A stretch of 15,440 nt of DNA. Origin: Hyphomicrobiales bacterium (lineage in GTDB: Bacteria > Pseudomonadota > Alphaproteobacteria > Rhizobiales > JAJFHB01). The notes below the pieces were generated by a model that was not told the origin of the DNA, made no database searches, and saw nothing but the letters and a program-made list of their open reading frames with translations. The translations under genes and the position numbers were made by a program. Positions within the stretch are counted from its first letter, which is position 1. The number at the start of each line of letters is the position of its first letter. Shown here piece after piece: positions 7,854 to 15,196 of this stretch. The stretch covers positions 1 through 15,440 of the forward strand of contig JAJFHB010000025.1 of assembly GCA_021775795.1 (NCBI GenBank). The letters run 5' to 3'.

Positions 7854-7927
7854 GCCCGGCTCGGAAAACTGAAGGCTCGGGGGGCTGGGGGGCTGAGATT
7901 TTCCGAGTACCTCCTTACGAGCCGGGC
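7854..7927 (+). ncRNA. Putative structured RNA with exposed CCTCCTT
   Basis: GCCCGGCTC (7854-7862) is the perfect reverse complement of GAGCCGGGC (7919-7927). Nested inside, CTCGGAAAA (7860-7868) is the perfect reverse complement of TTTTCCGAG (7899-7907). The arms combine into a 15-pair helix with a 3' side bulge containing ACCTCCTTA (7909-7917). The apical part carries two tandem GGGGGGCT units (7879-7894). On the plus strand ACCTCCTT has anti-Shine-Dalgarno character, a feature of several alphaproteobacterial small RNAs. On the minus strand it reads AAGGAGGT, but no start codon follows at a useful distance. I know no named family that matches, and transcription is unproven. Confidence 0.35.
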
Positions 7928-7984
7928 ACTAGAGGCAACGATGTTAAGATCGGTTTTTAATTTGTCGCCGCAAAGGCTGAACTA

Positions 7985-8027
7985 GGGCGAAATCGTGATG
8001 TTTTGTTCACGGTTTCATGACGCGCCC
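7985..8027. other. Hairpin with 10-pair stem
   Basis: GAAATCGTGA (7989-7998) pairs with TCACGGTTTC (8007-8016) with one G-U pair and an 8-base loop. Outer GGGC (7985-7988) can pair with GCCC (8024-8027). No long T run follows, so it is not an ordinary terminator. It could be part of the same transcript as the structure upstream, or a leader element of DUF2794. Confidence 0.4.
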
Positions 8028-8062
8028 ATGAATTTTCATAAAGCCCACAGGGCACGTTCACC

Positions 8063-8091
8063 TTGCAAAGGCGAAGCGCCTGAATAATGAT
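8063..8091 (+). promoter_or_regulatory. Candidate promoter of the DUF2794 gene
   Basis: TTGCAA (8063-8068) and AATGAT (8086-8091) are separated by 17 bases. The spacer contains a small hairpin, AGGCG-AAG-CGCCT (8069-8081). A start near 8098 would give a leader of about 60 bases. Both hexamers are imperfect, so this is a weak call. Confidence 0.28.
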
Positions 8092-8156
8092 ACGGATACA
8101 GGCGGAATGAACAGCGTCCGGGAACCAGCCATCCAGGCGCGAACCAGGGAGGAGCG

Positions 8157-8549
8157 ATGAGCGATACGGAACCGATAAAGCTCAGGCCAAGCGGCAGTTT
8201 GCGCTTGGTCGTGAACCACGGGTCTTCTTCGAAATCTGCCGCGACGCCGCGCCAGATTTCATTCGACCGCAGAGAACTTACACAGATTTTTTCGGTGTAT
8301 GGGCGTAAAGTCGCCGACGGTGAGTGGCGGGATTACGCCATTGATGCGCGCAAAGAAAAAGCGGTTTTTTCTATTTTCCGGCGCGCCAGCGAATGTCCTC
8401 TTTACAGAATTGAGAAACAGCCACGTCTCAGCCGCAAGCAGGGCGCATACGCGGTTGTGGCTGCATCGGGTCAAATCCTCAAGCGTGGCCATGATCTGGT
8501 TCAGGTGCTCAAGTCTATCGACAGGCGGCCGCGTCTGGTTGTTGCCTGA
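8157..8549 (+). CDS. DUF2794 family protein
   Basis: The 130-residue protein belongs to DUF2794, a family typical of alphaproteobacteria with no established function. The diagnostic core runs from FDRRELTQIFSVYGR through GEWRDYAID, AVFSIFRRASECPLYRIEKQP and RKQGAYAVVAASGQILKRGHDL. The first 30 residues are polar and variable. There is no signal peptide or membrane segment, so it is probably cytoplasmic. The ATG follows a strong ribosome site (GGGAGGAG, four bases upstream). It is a single-gene unit closed by a strong terminator. Confidence 0.9.
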   Translation: MSDTEPIKLRPSGSLRLVVNHGSSSKSAATPRQISFDRRELTQIFSVYGRKVADGEWRDYAIDARKEKAVFSIFRRASECPLYRIEKQPRLSRKQGAYAVVAASGQILKRGHDLVQVLKSIDRRPRLVVA

Positions 8550-8587
8550 GGCCGCTCACAAAATTGCTCACAGTGGTGAGAAATCAT

Positions 8588-8625
8588 AAAAAAACCCCCG
8601 GAAGACTTGTGTTTCCGGGGGTTTT
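8588..8625. terminator. Strong bidirectional intrinsic terminator
   Basis: AAAACCCCCGGAA (8591-8603) and TTCCGGGGGTTTT (8613-8625) form a perfect 13-pair stem with a 9-base loop. The run of A at 8588-8594 gives a U tract for minus-strand transcripts, and TTTT at 8622-8625 serves plus-strand transcripts. It lies between the convergent DUF2794 and Bax-inhibitor genes and can serve both. Confidence 0.92.
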
Positions 8626-8650
8626 GATTTCTTGCCTTCAAGAAGCTGTT

Positions 8651-9436
8651 CTACTCACGATTGCCGAACAACATCAGCATCATGATGAAGAGGTTGATGA
8701 AGTCCAGATAGAGCTTCAGCGCCCCGAGTATGGCTTTGCGTGTTGCGGTCGAGGTTCCATCACTCTCAGCGTACATGTTCTTGATCTGTTGCGTGTCATA
8801 GGCAGTGAGGCCGGCAAACACGAGCACACCAATCACGGAGATGGCAAACTGCAGGGCTGAGCTTTCCAGGAAGATGTTTACGACCATGGCAATGATAATG
8901 CCGATCAAGCCCATGAAGAGGAATGATCCCCACCCGGTCAGATCCTTCTTGGTGGTGTAGCCGTAGAGGCTAAGACCGCCGAAGGCTGCCGCTGTGATGA
9001 AGAACACGCGGGCAATGCTACCGTGCGTATAGACCATGAAAATCGATGCCAGCGAGATGCCGACGAGGCCCGCATAGATCCAGAATGTTGTCTGTGCAGT
9101 GCTGACTTTCATCTTTTGGATGCGCGCGCTGAGGAAGAACACGAGGCCAAGCGGTGCGAAAAACACTACATATTTCAACGGTGTAGCGAAAAGCGTGTAG
9201 CCAAGCTGAGTGAGATACTCGCCGTTAGGCAACTGCGCTGCGGCCGCTGTGGGGTCGTTTGTGACCGACAAATAGAATGTGCCCAGCGCTGCTGCGCCGG
9301 TGACGCCTAATGCCATAGCCATGTAATTATAGACCATGAGCATATATGAGCGGAGGCCTTCATCGATTTCGGCAGCGGATGTGCGTGCTGAAGTCGACTG
9401 GACCTGCGCAAAACCTCTGTCGTTAAGGTCAGCCAT
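8651..9436 (-). CDS. Bax inhibitor-1 / YccA family membrane protein
   Basis: The 261-residue polytopic inner-membrane protein has about seven hydrophobic segments starting near residue 34. The family blocks are EGLRSYMLMVYNYMAMALGVTG at the N-terminus, FVFLSAR-like and GLSLYGYTTKKDL in the centre, and GLTAYDTQQIK and LYLDFINLFIMMLMLFG near the end. The aspartate in AYDTQQIK is a conserved acidic residue of the pH-sensing calcium-leak site in BI-1 relatives. The physiological role in bacteria is unclear. A ribosome site AGGAGAGG lies nine bases upstream of the ATG. The gene ends into the shared terminator. Confidence 0.93.
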   Translation of the reverse strand: MADLNDRGFAQVQSTSARTSAAEIDEGLRSYMLMVYNYMAMALGVTGAAALGTFYLSVTNDPTAAAAQLPNGEYLTQLGYTLFATPLKYVVFFAPLGLVFFLSARIQKMKVSTAQTTFWIYAGLVGISLASIFMVYTHGSIARVFFITAAAFGGLSLYGYTTKKDLTGWGSFLFMGLIGIIIAMVVNIFLESSALQFAISVIGVLVFAGLTAYDTQQIKNMYAESDGTSTATRKAILGALKLYLDFINLFIMMLMLFGNRE

Positions 9437-9512
9437 TTATGTAAACCTCTCCTGTCCAAGACAAATATACGTACTTAACCTCGAATATGGGGATTCCGAA
9501 CCCCGGTTGCAA

Positions 9513-9542
9513 GCATAACCGGTGCAGCGGTTAATGCTTTTT
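9513..9542 (+). terminator. Weak hairpin followed by T run
   Basis: GCATAACCG (9513-9521) can pair with CGGTTAATGC (9528-9537) with one bulged base, and TTTTT follows at 9538-9542. The orientation would terminate plus-strand transcription, yet no plus-strand gene precedes it. It may instead insulate against antisense reading, or be coincidental. It lies between the minus-strand ybbP and the Bax-inhibitor gene. Confidence 0.25.
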
Positions 9543-9596
9543 CACGCACCGGTACAGGCAGAGGCACTTTTGCCTGAAGTCACGATCTGTTCGGCG

Positions 9597-12137
9597 TTAA
9601 TTTGCCCGCAGCGTGCGCGCCGGTTTGGCGCCCAGGGCACGCCAGCTTGTTGCCAGGCCCAAGACCAGGGTCATGATGACGGCCCCGACAACGGTCACTC
9701 CTGCTATGGGGAGATCGAACGCCCACGGCAGCTCCATGATGTAGTCAACGACGGCGAAGGCGGCGATTGAGCCGGCAATGAGCGCAAACACAGCAGTCAC
9801 AAAACCGTAAGCGGCATACTCAATTACATGGCTGGTTAGAACGTTGCGGCGGGTGGCGCCAAGAGTTTTCAACACTGCAGCATCATACATGCGTGCGCGA
9901 TAACCACTGGCTAGAGCGCCGGCAAGCACCAGAACACTCATCATCAGACTTATGGCACTGGCGCCGCGGATAGCGGCCAGCAGACGATTTAGCAGGTTTC
10001 CTACAGCATCGAGTGCATCCTTCACCCGAATGGCAGTGATGTTGGGGAAACTGGCATTAACACTTCGCAGCATGGCCTGCTCGAATTCAGGTTCCGTGAC
10101 GACGGTTGCAAGGTGGCTGTGAGGAGCATTGCGCAGCGCAGAGGGCGAAAAGACGAGGACGAAATTTATACCCATCGACTCCCATTCGACCGCCCGCAGA
10201 TTTGCAACTTCCGCGGTGAGTTCACGGCCCAAAACGTTGATCGTGATGTTATCGCCGACGTCAAGACCAAGACCCTGGGCGATTTCAACTTCCACGGAAA
10301 CCAGTGGTTTGCCTTCATACCCGGGCGCCCACCATTGCCCTGACACGAGATGTGAGCCTTCGGGCAGGCTTTCTTCATAGGTCAGGCCGCGATCTCCGCG
10401 TAAGGCCCATTGAATTTCGGATGGAACCGTCAGTTCTTCTGCCGGCGTATCACCGACGTGAGTAATGCGTCCGCGCAACATCGGCACCAGCTCCACTTCC
10501 GCAGAAGCTGATTCACCGGCAATAATATCCTGGAAGGGCTGCAGTTGATCCGTCTGGATATCGAGAAAGAAAAACGAGGGTGCTTTTTCGGGAATACTGG
10601 CATTGAGTTCCCGCGACATGTTCGTGTCGATGAGTGCAAGTGTGACCATGAGAGCGAGGCCAAGTCCCAGTGAAAGAATGATACTGGGCGCTGGTGTGCC
10701 GGGGCGGTGAATATTCCGGAATGCCAGCCTCGAATAAGGCGAGCCGCCGTGGACGAAGCGGCGCACAAAGGCCATCAGCCCAAGCGAAAGCAGCCATAAG
10801 AGAATAAAACTGGCGAGGGTGCCGCCAATGTAGAAGGCGGTAATTCTGGGGTCCGGATACCACAGGAACGCCAGGGTCGCGGCAACGATCATGGAAGCGG
10901 ATATGGCGGCCAGATAGGGTAGAGGTGGCCATTTCCTAATGGGGGCGATGATGGACCGGAAGAGGACGGCTCCAGGCACATCGCGGGCGCGACCGAGGGG
11001 CCAGATGGTGAAGGCGAGGGTTACAAGAATGCCGAAGGCGGCGGCGACACTGAGCGGTTGCCAATAGAATCCGGCCACCACCGGTACCGGTAGGATTTCG
11101 GAAAACAGGGTAACGCCGACCACGGGAAGCAAGGCACCGAGCGCCAGAGCGATTGATGTGGCAATTACTGCAAGGATCAGAATCTGAGATAGGTAAATGC
11201 GAAATATGGTGGCACCGGTCGCACCAAGACACTTGAGTGTTGCAATCGTTTTGGTGCGGGTTTCAAGATAGTTGCGCACAGCGTTTGCAATGCCGACGCC
11301 GCCAACGATAAGAGCTGTCAGACCCGCAAGCGTCATGAAAAAGCTCAGGCGCTCGATAAAGCGTTCAACATTGGGAGCGGCATGGGTCCGGCCCCGAATG
11401 CGCCAGCCTGAATCGATGGTTTCAGCCTGTGTTGCCTCAATTATGTTGCCAAGCTCCCTGTCACTTTCCCCTGCCAAACCCAAATCGACGCGATAGCGCC
11501 ATCGCACCAGACTGCCGGGCTGCACGAGTTCGGTGCTGGCAAGGGCGTCAAGTGCCATCATTACTCTTGGCCCAAAAACAAAGCCGCTGCCGAGGCGGTC
11601 CGGTTCCCGGGCGATTACAGCGCGGACCTGAAGGTCCGCTGTGCCTACACGGATCAGATCGCCGATATCTATGTCGAGACGGGCAAGCAGCGTGTCGTCC
11701 ACGGCAACGCCGTGGTAGCCGTCGACTTGTGCAAGCGCGCTTTCCAGGTGTTGTCCATCTACGGTCTCGAAAGTGCCGACGAGAGGATAGAGATTGTCGA
11801 CCGCCTTGATCTCGATAAGGGCAGGTGTGTCACCATCACTGGCCCGTGCCAGGGCACGCAAGGTGGCAACTTTACTGACGTTTCCAAGATCGTCGAGAAG
11901 GGCGCGTTCGTCAGCGTTGGCCTCGCGTTGAACAAGGGCAAACTCAATGTCACCCCCCAGAATGGCGCGGCCCTCTTTCGCGATGCCCGACTGCAGCATG
12001 GCCGTGAGGGAGCCAAGGGCGGCGATTGTCAGTACACCGAGCGTGAGGCAGGCCAAAAATATGCGGAAGCCTCGCAAGCCGCCGCGAAGATCGCGCCGTG
12101 CGATTGCAAGAACCGTACTCCAGGTTGGTTCGCGCAT
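9597..12137 (-). CDS. ybbP: ABC transporter permease, FtsX-like (YbbP type)
   Basis: The 846-residue permease has the YbbP layout. There is one N-terminal membrane segment (about 24-45), a long periplasmic domain, a first FtsX domain starting near 264 with TLKCLGATGATIFRIYLSQ, further membrane segments, a second periplasmic domain, and a C-terminal FtsX domain with VLKTLGATRRNVLTSHVIEY. It should partner with the adjacent YbbA-like ATPase in an export or lipid/lipoprotein-handling complex whose substrate is unknown. The start [20 protein letters not shown] was chosen because its ATG overlaps the stop of the ATPase gene by one base (TGATG). The open frame continues 36 codons further upstream inside that gene. 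Confidence 0.92.
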   Translation of the reverse strand: MREPTWSTVLAIARRDLRGGLRGFRIFLACLTLGVLTIAALGSLTAMLQSGIAKEGRAILGGDIEFALVQREANADERALLDDLGNVSKVATLRALARASDGDTPALIEIKAVDNLYPLVGTFETVDGQHLESALAQVDGYHGVAVDDTLLARLDIDIGDLIRVGTADLQVRAVIAREPDRLGSGFVFGPRVMMALDALASTELVQPGSLVRWRYRVDLGLAGESDRELGNIIEATQAETIDSGWRIRGRTHAAPNVERFIERLSFFMTLAGLTALIVGGVGIANAVRNYLETRTKTIATLKCLGATGATIFRIYLSQILILAVIATSIALALGALLPVVGVTLFSEILPVPVVAGFYWQPLSVAAAFGILVTLAFTIWPLGRARDVPGAVLFRSIIAPIRKWPPLPYLAAISASMIVAATLAFLWYPDPRITAFYIGGTLASFILLWLLSLGLMAFVRRFVHGGSPYSRLAFRNIHRPGTPAPSIILSLGLGLALMVTLALIDTNMSRELNASIPEKAPSFFFLDIQTDQLQPFQDIIAGESASAEVELVPMLRGRITHVGDTPAEELTVPSEIQWALRGDRGLTYEESLPEGSHLVSGQWWAPGYEGKPLVSVEVEIAQGLGLDVGDNITINVLGRELTAEVANLRAVEWESMGINFVLVFSPSALRNAPHSHLATVVTEPEFEQAMLRSVNASFPNITAIRVKDALDAVGNLLNRLLAAIRGASAISLMMSVLVLAGALASGYRARMYDAAVLKTLGATRRNVLTSHVIEYAAYGFVTAVFALIAGSIAAFAVVDYIMELPWAFDLPIAGVTVVGAVIMTLVLGLATSWRALGAKPARTLRAN

Positions 12138-12871
12138 CACTTTGCGCGCGCCTCCGCCAAAGTTTTGCCTGTGGCTTTGCGCCGGCGTTTTGGCGCACCG
12201 ATGCTTTCGATACGGCCATCCCGCAAGGTCGCTACCCTGTCGCAACGCGAAGCAAGAGTGGGTTCATGGGTAACCAGAACGAGGGTTGCATTGCGGTCGG
12301 CCTGAAGCTCGAAGAGCAGGTCCATGATGAGGGCGCCATTTTCGAGATCAAGATTACCGGTGGGCTCATCAGCCAGGATGAGGCGGGCACCAGCGGAAAG
12401 GGCGCGGGCGATGGCGACGCGTTGCTGCTCGCCGCCGGACAACTGTCCTGGAAAGTGATCCAGACGATGTTCGAGACCAACGCGTACAAGTTCCTCGCGG
12501 GCCCGTTTCTCCGCTGTGTTGTCACTTCTCAGTTCCAGGGGAATGGCGACGTTTTCCAGTGCCGTCATGGTGGGTATGAGATGGAATGATTGAAAGATGA
12601 TGCCCACATCCTCCCGGCGGAAATGGGCCAACGCGTCTTCATCAAGCGTGTGCAAGTCGCGACCTGCGACATGCACCACGCCGGAGCTCACAGCCTCCAG
12701 GCCAGCGGCAACCATCAAAAGTGTCGACTTGCCCGAACCACTGGGCCCTACCAGGCCGATGGCCTCGCCCGCGGCAACGTCGAGATCAATTCCTTTCAGA
12801 ATTTCAACCGGCCCTGCATTACTGTGCAGCGTCAGATGGACGTCGCGCAGTGAAATCATGTTTTCACTCAA
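12137..12871 (-). CDS. ybbA: ABC transporter ATP-binding protein (YbbA/LolD type)
   Basis: The 244-residue ATPase of the MacB/LolD/YbbA group energises the permease encoded next to it. Walker [10 protein letters not shown] is at 42-50, Q94 is in the Q-loop [24 protein letters not shown] is at 144-151, Walker B LILADEP at 164-170, and the switch histidine is H202. A basic tail of about 20 residues follows the family core. The start is a TTG at 12871, supported by AGGAG seven bases upstream. The in-frame ATG four codons later would be 19 bases from that site. It diverges from the TesA-like gene with 69 bases between, as ybbA does from tesA in E. coli. Confidence 0.93.
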   Translation of the reverse strand: MSENMISLRDVHLTLHSNAGPVEILKGIDLDVAAGEAIGLVGPSGSGKSTLLMVAAGLEAVSSGVVHVAGRDLHTLDEDALAHFRREDVGIIFQSFHLIPTMTALENVAIPLELRSDNTAEKRAREELVRVGLEHRLDHFPGQLSGGEQQRVAIARALSAGARLILADEPTGNLDLENGALIMDLLFELQADRNATLVLVTHEPTLASRCDRVATLRDGRIESIGAPKRRRKATGKTLAEARAK

Positions 12872-12940
12872 ACCGGTTCTCCTGGGTGTAGCGTGGTCTT
12901 GCCATAGAAATTTCGCAACGCCATCATATATCTGACCGAT
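12872..12940. promoter_or_regulatory. Short divergent promoter region ybbA / tesA
   Basis: Only 69 bases separate the TTG of ybbA and the first ATG of the TesA-like gene, so promoters for the two must face away from each other or overlap here. The ybbA ribosome site AGGAG is at 12883-12879 on the minus strand. I cannot pick out confident -10/-35 boxes. Confidence 0.5.
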
Positions 12941-13624
12941 ATGTCTGAAACCAAAGGGAATACAAGCGACATGCGCTGTTTTGCTCTGTCAATCATCATG
13001 TGTTTCGGGCTGCTTTTCAGTAGTACGTATGCACAGCCCCTTTTGGCTCAGGAAAAATTGAAGCTTGTTATTCTCGGCGACAGCCTGACGGCTGGCTACG
13101 GCCTCGCGGACAAGGATGCTTTTCCCTCGAGACTGGGAGATGCCCTGGCAGAAGCCGGTTACGCTGTGGAAGTGGTCAATGCGGGCGTTTCCGGAGATAC
13201 CTCGACGGGTGGTCTTGCGCGTCTTGACTGGGCTTTGAGCGCCGATACGGATGCGGTAGTCCTCGAATTGGGTGCGAATGATGCCTTGCGCGGGGTTGAT
13301 CCCGCCGAAACGAGGCGTGCGCTTGATGCCATCCTGACCTCCCTGAAAGAGCGCAACGTGCGCGTTTTGCTCACAGGAATGCGAGCCCCACCCAACATGG
13401 GAGCCGAATATGCGGCAGGTTTTGATCCAATCTATCAGGATCTGGCGGATGAGCATGACGTTCTGCTTTATCCCTTTTTTCTGGAAGGTGTTGCGGCTGA
13501 ACTTGATCTGAATCAGGCAGATGGCATTCATCCCAATCCTCAAGGCGTAATGCGCATTGTGGAAAGGATGCTCCCCTCCGTAATCGCCTTGCTTTCCCAG
13601 GTGCACGATTTGAACGGATCGTGA
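12941..13624 (+). CDS. tesA: Secreted GDSL arylesterase/lysophospholipase (TesA type)
   Basis: This 227-residue SGNH hydrolase cleaves esters or thioesters such as acyl-CoA, lysophospholipids or aryl esters, in the periplasm. The blocks are GDSLTAGYGL at 46-55 (nucleophile S48), AGVSGDTS at 81-88, GAND at 111-114 (N113) and DGIH at 194-197 (D194, H197), giving the full catalytic set. A signal peptide is clear, with hydrophobic residues about 13-28 and cleavage near the AQ sites at 31-37. The true start may be the ATG at 12971 (MRCFALSI), which gives a standard-length signal peptide. Neither has an ideal ribosome site. It diverges from ybbAP. Confidence 0.93.
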   Translation: MSETKGNTSDMRCFALSIIMCFGLLFSSTYAQPLLAQEKLKLVILGDSLTAGYGLADKDAFPSRLGDALAEAGYAVEVVNAGVSGDTSTGGLARLDWALSADTDAVVLELGANDALRGVDPAETRRALDAILTSLKERNVRVLLTGMRAPPNMGAEYAAGFDPIYQDLADEHDVLLYPFFLEGVAAELDLNQADGIHPNPQGVMRIVERMLPSVIALLSQVHDLNGS

Positions 13625-13726
13625 AGCGGAAAACTGTCGTTTGTTCCTCAAGGGTCGTTGCGGGAAACAGACGTGTTCGTGTCCAGACCCACATTTAAGC
13701 ACCCTTTTTGACGAGTATTCATCGCC

Positions 13727-14284
13727 ATGCCGAGACTGTTCACTGCGTTGGAAATTCCCCAGGACATAGCCTGGGAACTTGAACTCATGCGCGGTGGTGT
13801 TGAGGGCGCGCGCTGGATCGACCGCGACAACTATCACATTACCCTGCGCTACATCGGTGATGTTGATGATGATGTGGGATATGAGCTGGGGGCTCTTCTG
13901 GATGAGCAGCCGCCACCGTACTTTGACATCTCGCTAGCCGGTGTCGGTTCTTTCGGGGGGCGGCGCCCGCGCGCCATCTGGGCGGGTGTTGAGGCGGGCG
14001 AAGAACTGGCCGCGCTTCAACTGTCACACGAAAACCTTTGCCGCCGAATTGGATTGCCGCCGGAATCGCGAAACTACACGCCGCATGTAACGCTTGCACG
14101 ACTGCGCAACAGCGCGCCTCAGGCGGTTCAGCAGTTTGCGTCGCGCCACAATCTGTATCGCAGCCGCCCGTTTGAAGTTGCAGGCTTTGTTTTGATGTCT
14201 TCGCGCCCATCGCGTGGTGGTGGCCCCTACATCGTCGAATGCAGTTACCCGAGCTCTGCTTCCATGTGGTCGGCCAATCCGTGA
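13727..14284 (+). CDS. thpR: RNA 2',3'-cyclic phosphodiesterase (2H family, ThpR)
   Basis: The 185-residue cytoplasmic enzyme belongs to the 2H phosphoesterases, the LigT/ThpR branch that opens 2',3'-cyclic phosphate ends of RNA. The two catalytic motifs are HITL at 37-40 and HVTL at 120-123. The opening RLFTALEIP and the surrounding YHITLRYIGD and TPHVTLARL are typical. Length fits the family. It follows the TesA-like gene by 102 bases. The last 40 bases overlap, tail-to-tail, the end of the tyrosine phosphatase gene on the other strand. Confidence 0.94.
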   Translation: MPRLFTALEIPQDIAWELELMRGGVEGARWIDRDNYHITLRYIGDVDDDVGYELGALLDEQPPPYFDISLAGVGSFGGRRPRAIWAGVEAGEELAALQLSHENLCRRIGLPPESRNYTPHVTLARLRNSAPQAVQQFASRHNLYRSRPFEVAGFVLMSSRPSRGGGPYIVECSYPSSASMWSANP

Positions 14285-14718
14285 GCTGCTGCCGTAATGA
14301 GATCGAGGGCGTGGTCGAAGCCGTCCTCATCGCCATGCCAGGGATCCGGTATGTCGCGTTTTCCAAGCTGCGGTGCGAAGTCGAGAAACAAGACAACGCG
14401 TTTCTCGTGGCCCTTGGGGGCAAGTGATTTCAGGGCCTTGAGATTGTTCACGTCCATGGCAATGATGATGTCGAAGCGTGAGAAATCGGCTGTTGAAACC
14501 TGGCGCGCCCGTTGCGCAGAAATGTCGATGCCCCGGGCCGCAGCAGCGGCCTGAGCGCGCCCATCAGGTGGGTTGCCGACATGCCATGAGCCGGTGCCGG
14601 CACTGTCGACGTTCAGTTGTGCAAGCCGGGATCGTTCTGCGAACACCTGTCGCAACACGCCCTCGGCCATGGGAGAGCGGCAGATGTTTCCAAGACAGAC
14701 GGCAAGTACGGACTTCAT
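14245..14718 (-). CDS. Low-molecular-weight protein tyrosine phosphatase
   Basis: The 157-residue cytoplasmic enzyme dephosphorylates phosphotyrosine. The P-loop CLGNICRSP at 8-16 gives nucleophile C8 and R14 (CX5R), and the general acid D125 lies in DPWHGDED. The usual tyrosine pair after DP is replaced by W127 and H128, so the phosphorylation sites that regulate some relatives are missing. A ribosome site GGGA lies eight bases upstream of the ATG. It diverges from the carbinolamine dehydratase gene and overlaps thpR by 40 bases at the 3' ends. Such phosphatases can regulate exopolysaccharide kinases or reduce arsenate, but nothing here points to either. Confidence 0.94.
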   Translation of the reverse strand: MKSVLAVCLGNICRSPMAEGVLRQVFAERSRLAQLNVDSAGTGSWHVGNPPDGRAQAAAAARGIDISAQRARQVSTADFSRFDIIIAMDVNNLKALKSLAPKGHEKRVVLFLDFAPQLGKRDIPDPWHGDEDGFDHALDLITAAAHGLADHMEAELG

Positions 14719-14804
14719 CGCAGCATTCCCAATCTCATGATCGTGGTCTTCTCGTCGAAGAGGGTCTATTCAAGACGTCTATAACATCTCGGAGAGGGAT
14801 ATAC

Positions 14805-15089
14805 ATGGCAGAGAAACTAGCAGGCGATGAGCGGATAGAAGCTCTCGGCAGCCTCGATGGCTGGTCGGAGGTCGAGGGCCGCGATGCCATATGCAAGACA
14901 TTCCAGTTCAGGAACTTTGTCGAAGCCTTTGGCTGGATGACAAAGGCTGCACTGGAAGCGGAGAAGGCAGACCATCATCCTGAGTGGTTCAATGTTTATC
15001 GCACCGTTGACGTGACGCTGGCGACCCATGATGCCGGCGGGGTCACGGAAAAAGACATCGCGCTGGCCCGGCGTATGGATACACTTTGA
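14805..15089 (+). CDS. phhB: Pterin-4a-carbinolamine dehydratase (PCD/DCoH)
   Basis: The 94-residue enzyme dehydrates 4a-hydroxytetrahydrobiopterin, recycling the cofactor of aromatic amino acid hydroxylases. The signature is HHPEW at 57-61, then [25 protein letters not shown] with THD at 74-76. Length is typical. The start was chosen by the strong ribosome site GGAGAGG (14791-14797) seven bases upstream. The frame is open further upstream without similarity. No phenylalanine hydroxylase gene is nearby, so the physiological partner is not shown by the context. It may have a moonlighting or molybdopterin-related role as suggested for other bacteria. Confidence 0.95.
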   Translation: MAEKLAGDERIEALGSLDGWSEVEGRDAICKTFQFRNFVEAFGWMTKAALEAEKADHHPEWFNVYRTVDVTLATHDAGGVTEKDIALARRMDTL

Positions 15090-15196
15090 ACCATCATCGC
15101 GAGGCGCCTTCGTGAGTTGCTGGTCAGTGACTGAGAACGCCGATAGGCTCACGAAACAATCGAACTTGGATAGTGAACGGCGGGAGACAACGGGAA

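Larger units (their letters stand above)
7742..8156. other. 415-base intergenic region rich in repeats and hairpins
   Basis: No convincing gene is seen on either strand. Open frames on the plus strand (for example 7722-7985) have no family resemblance and no good ribosome site. The region holds a 13-base direct repeat, a nested long hairpin, a second hairpin and a promoter-like element, each listed separately. It separates the small minus-strand open frame and htpG from DUF2794. Confidence 0.6.

Noticed and set aside
7879..7892. G-quadruplex from the two G6 runs
   Set aside because: Only two G-runs separated by CT. A three-tier quadruplex would need zero-length loops, so pairing with nearby C/T-rich sequence is likelier.
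7939..7957. CtrA site of the TTAA-N7-TTAA type
   Set aside because: Two TTAA words occur but with a 9-base spacer, not 7.
7722..7985. Plus-strand open frames of 87 and 74 codons over the structured region
   Set aside because: No ribosome site, no family similarity, low-complexity glycine/arginine translation from the G-rich loop. Probably chance frames.
12137..12245. Extended ybbP start at 12245
   Set aside because: It would overlap the ATPase gene by 36 codons. The one-base TGATG overlap and the family-like N-terminus favour 12137.
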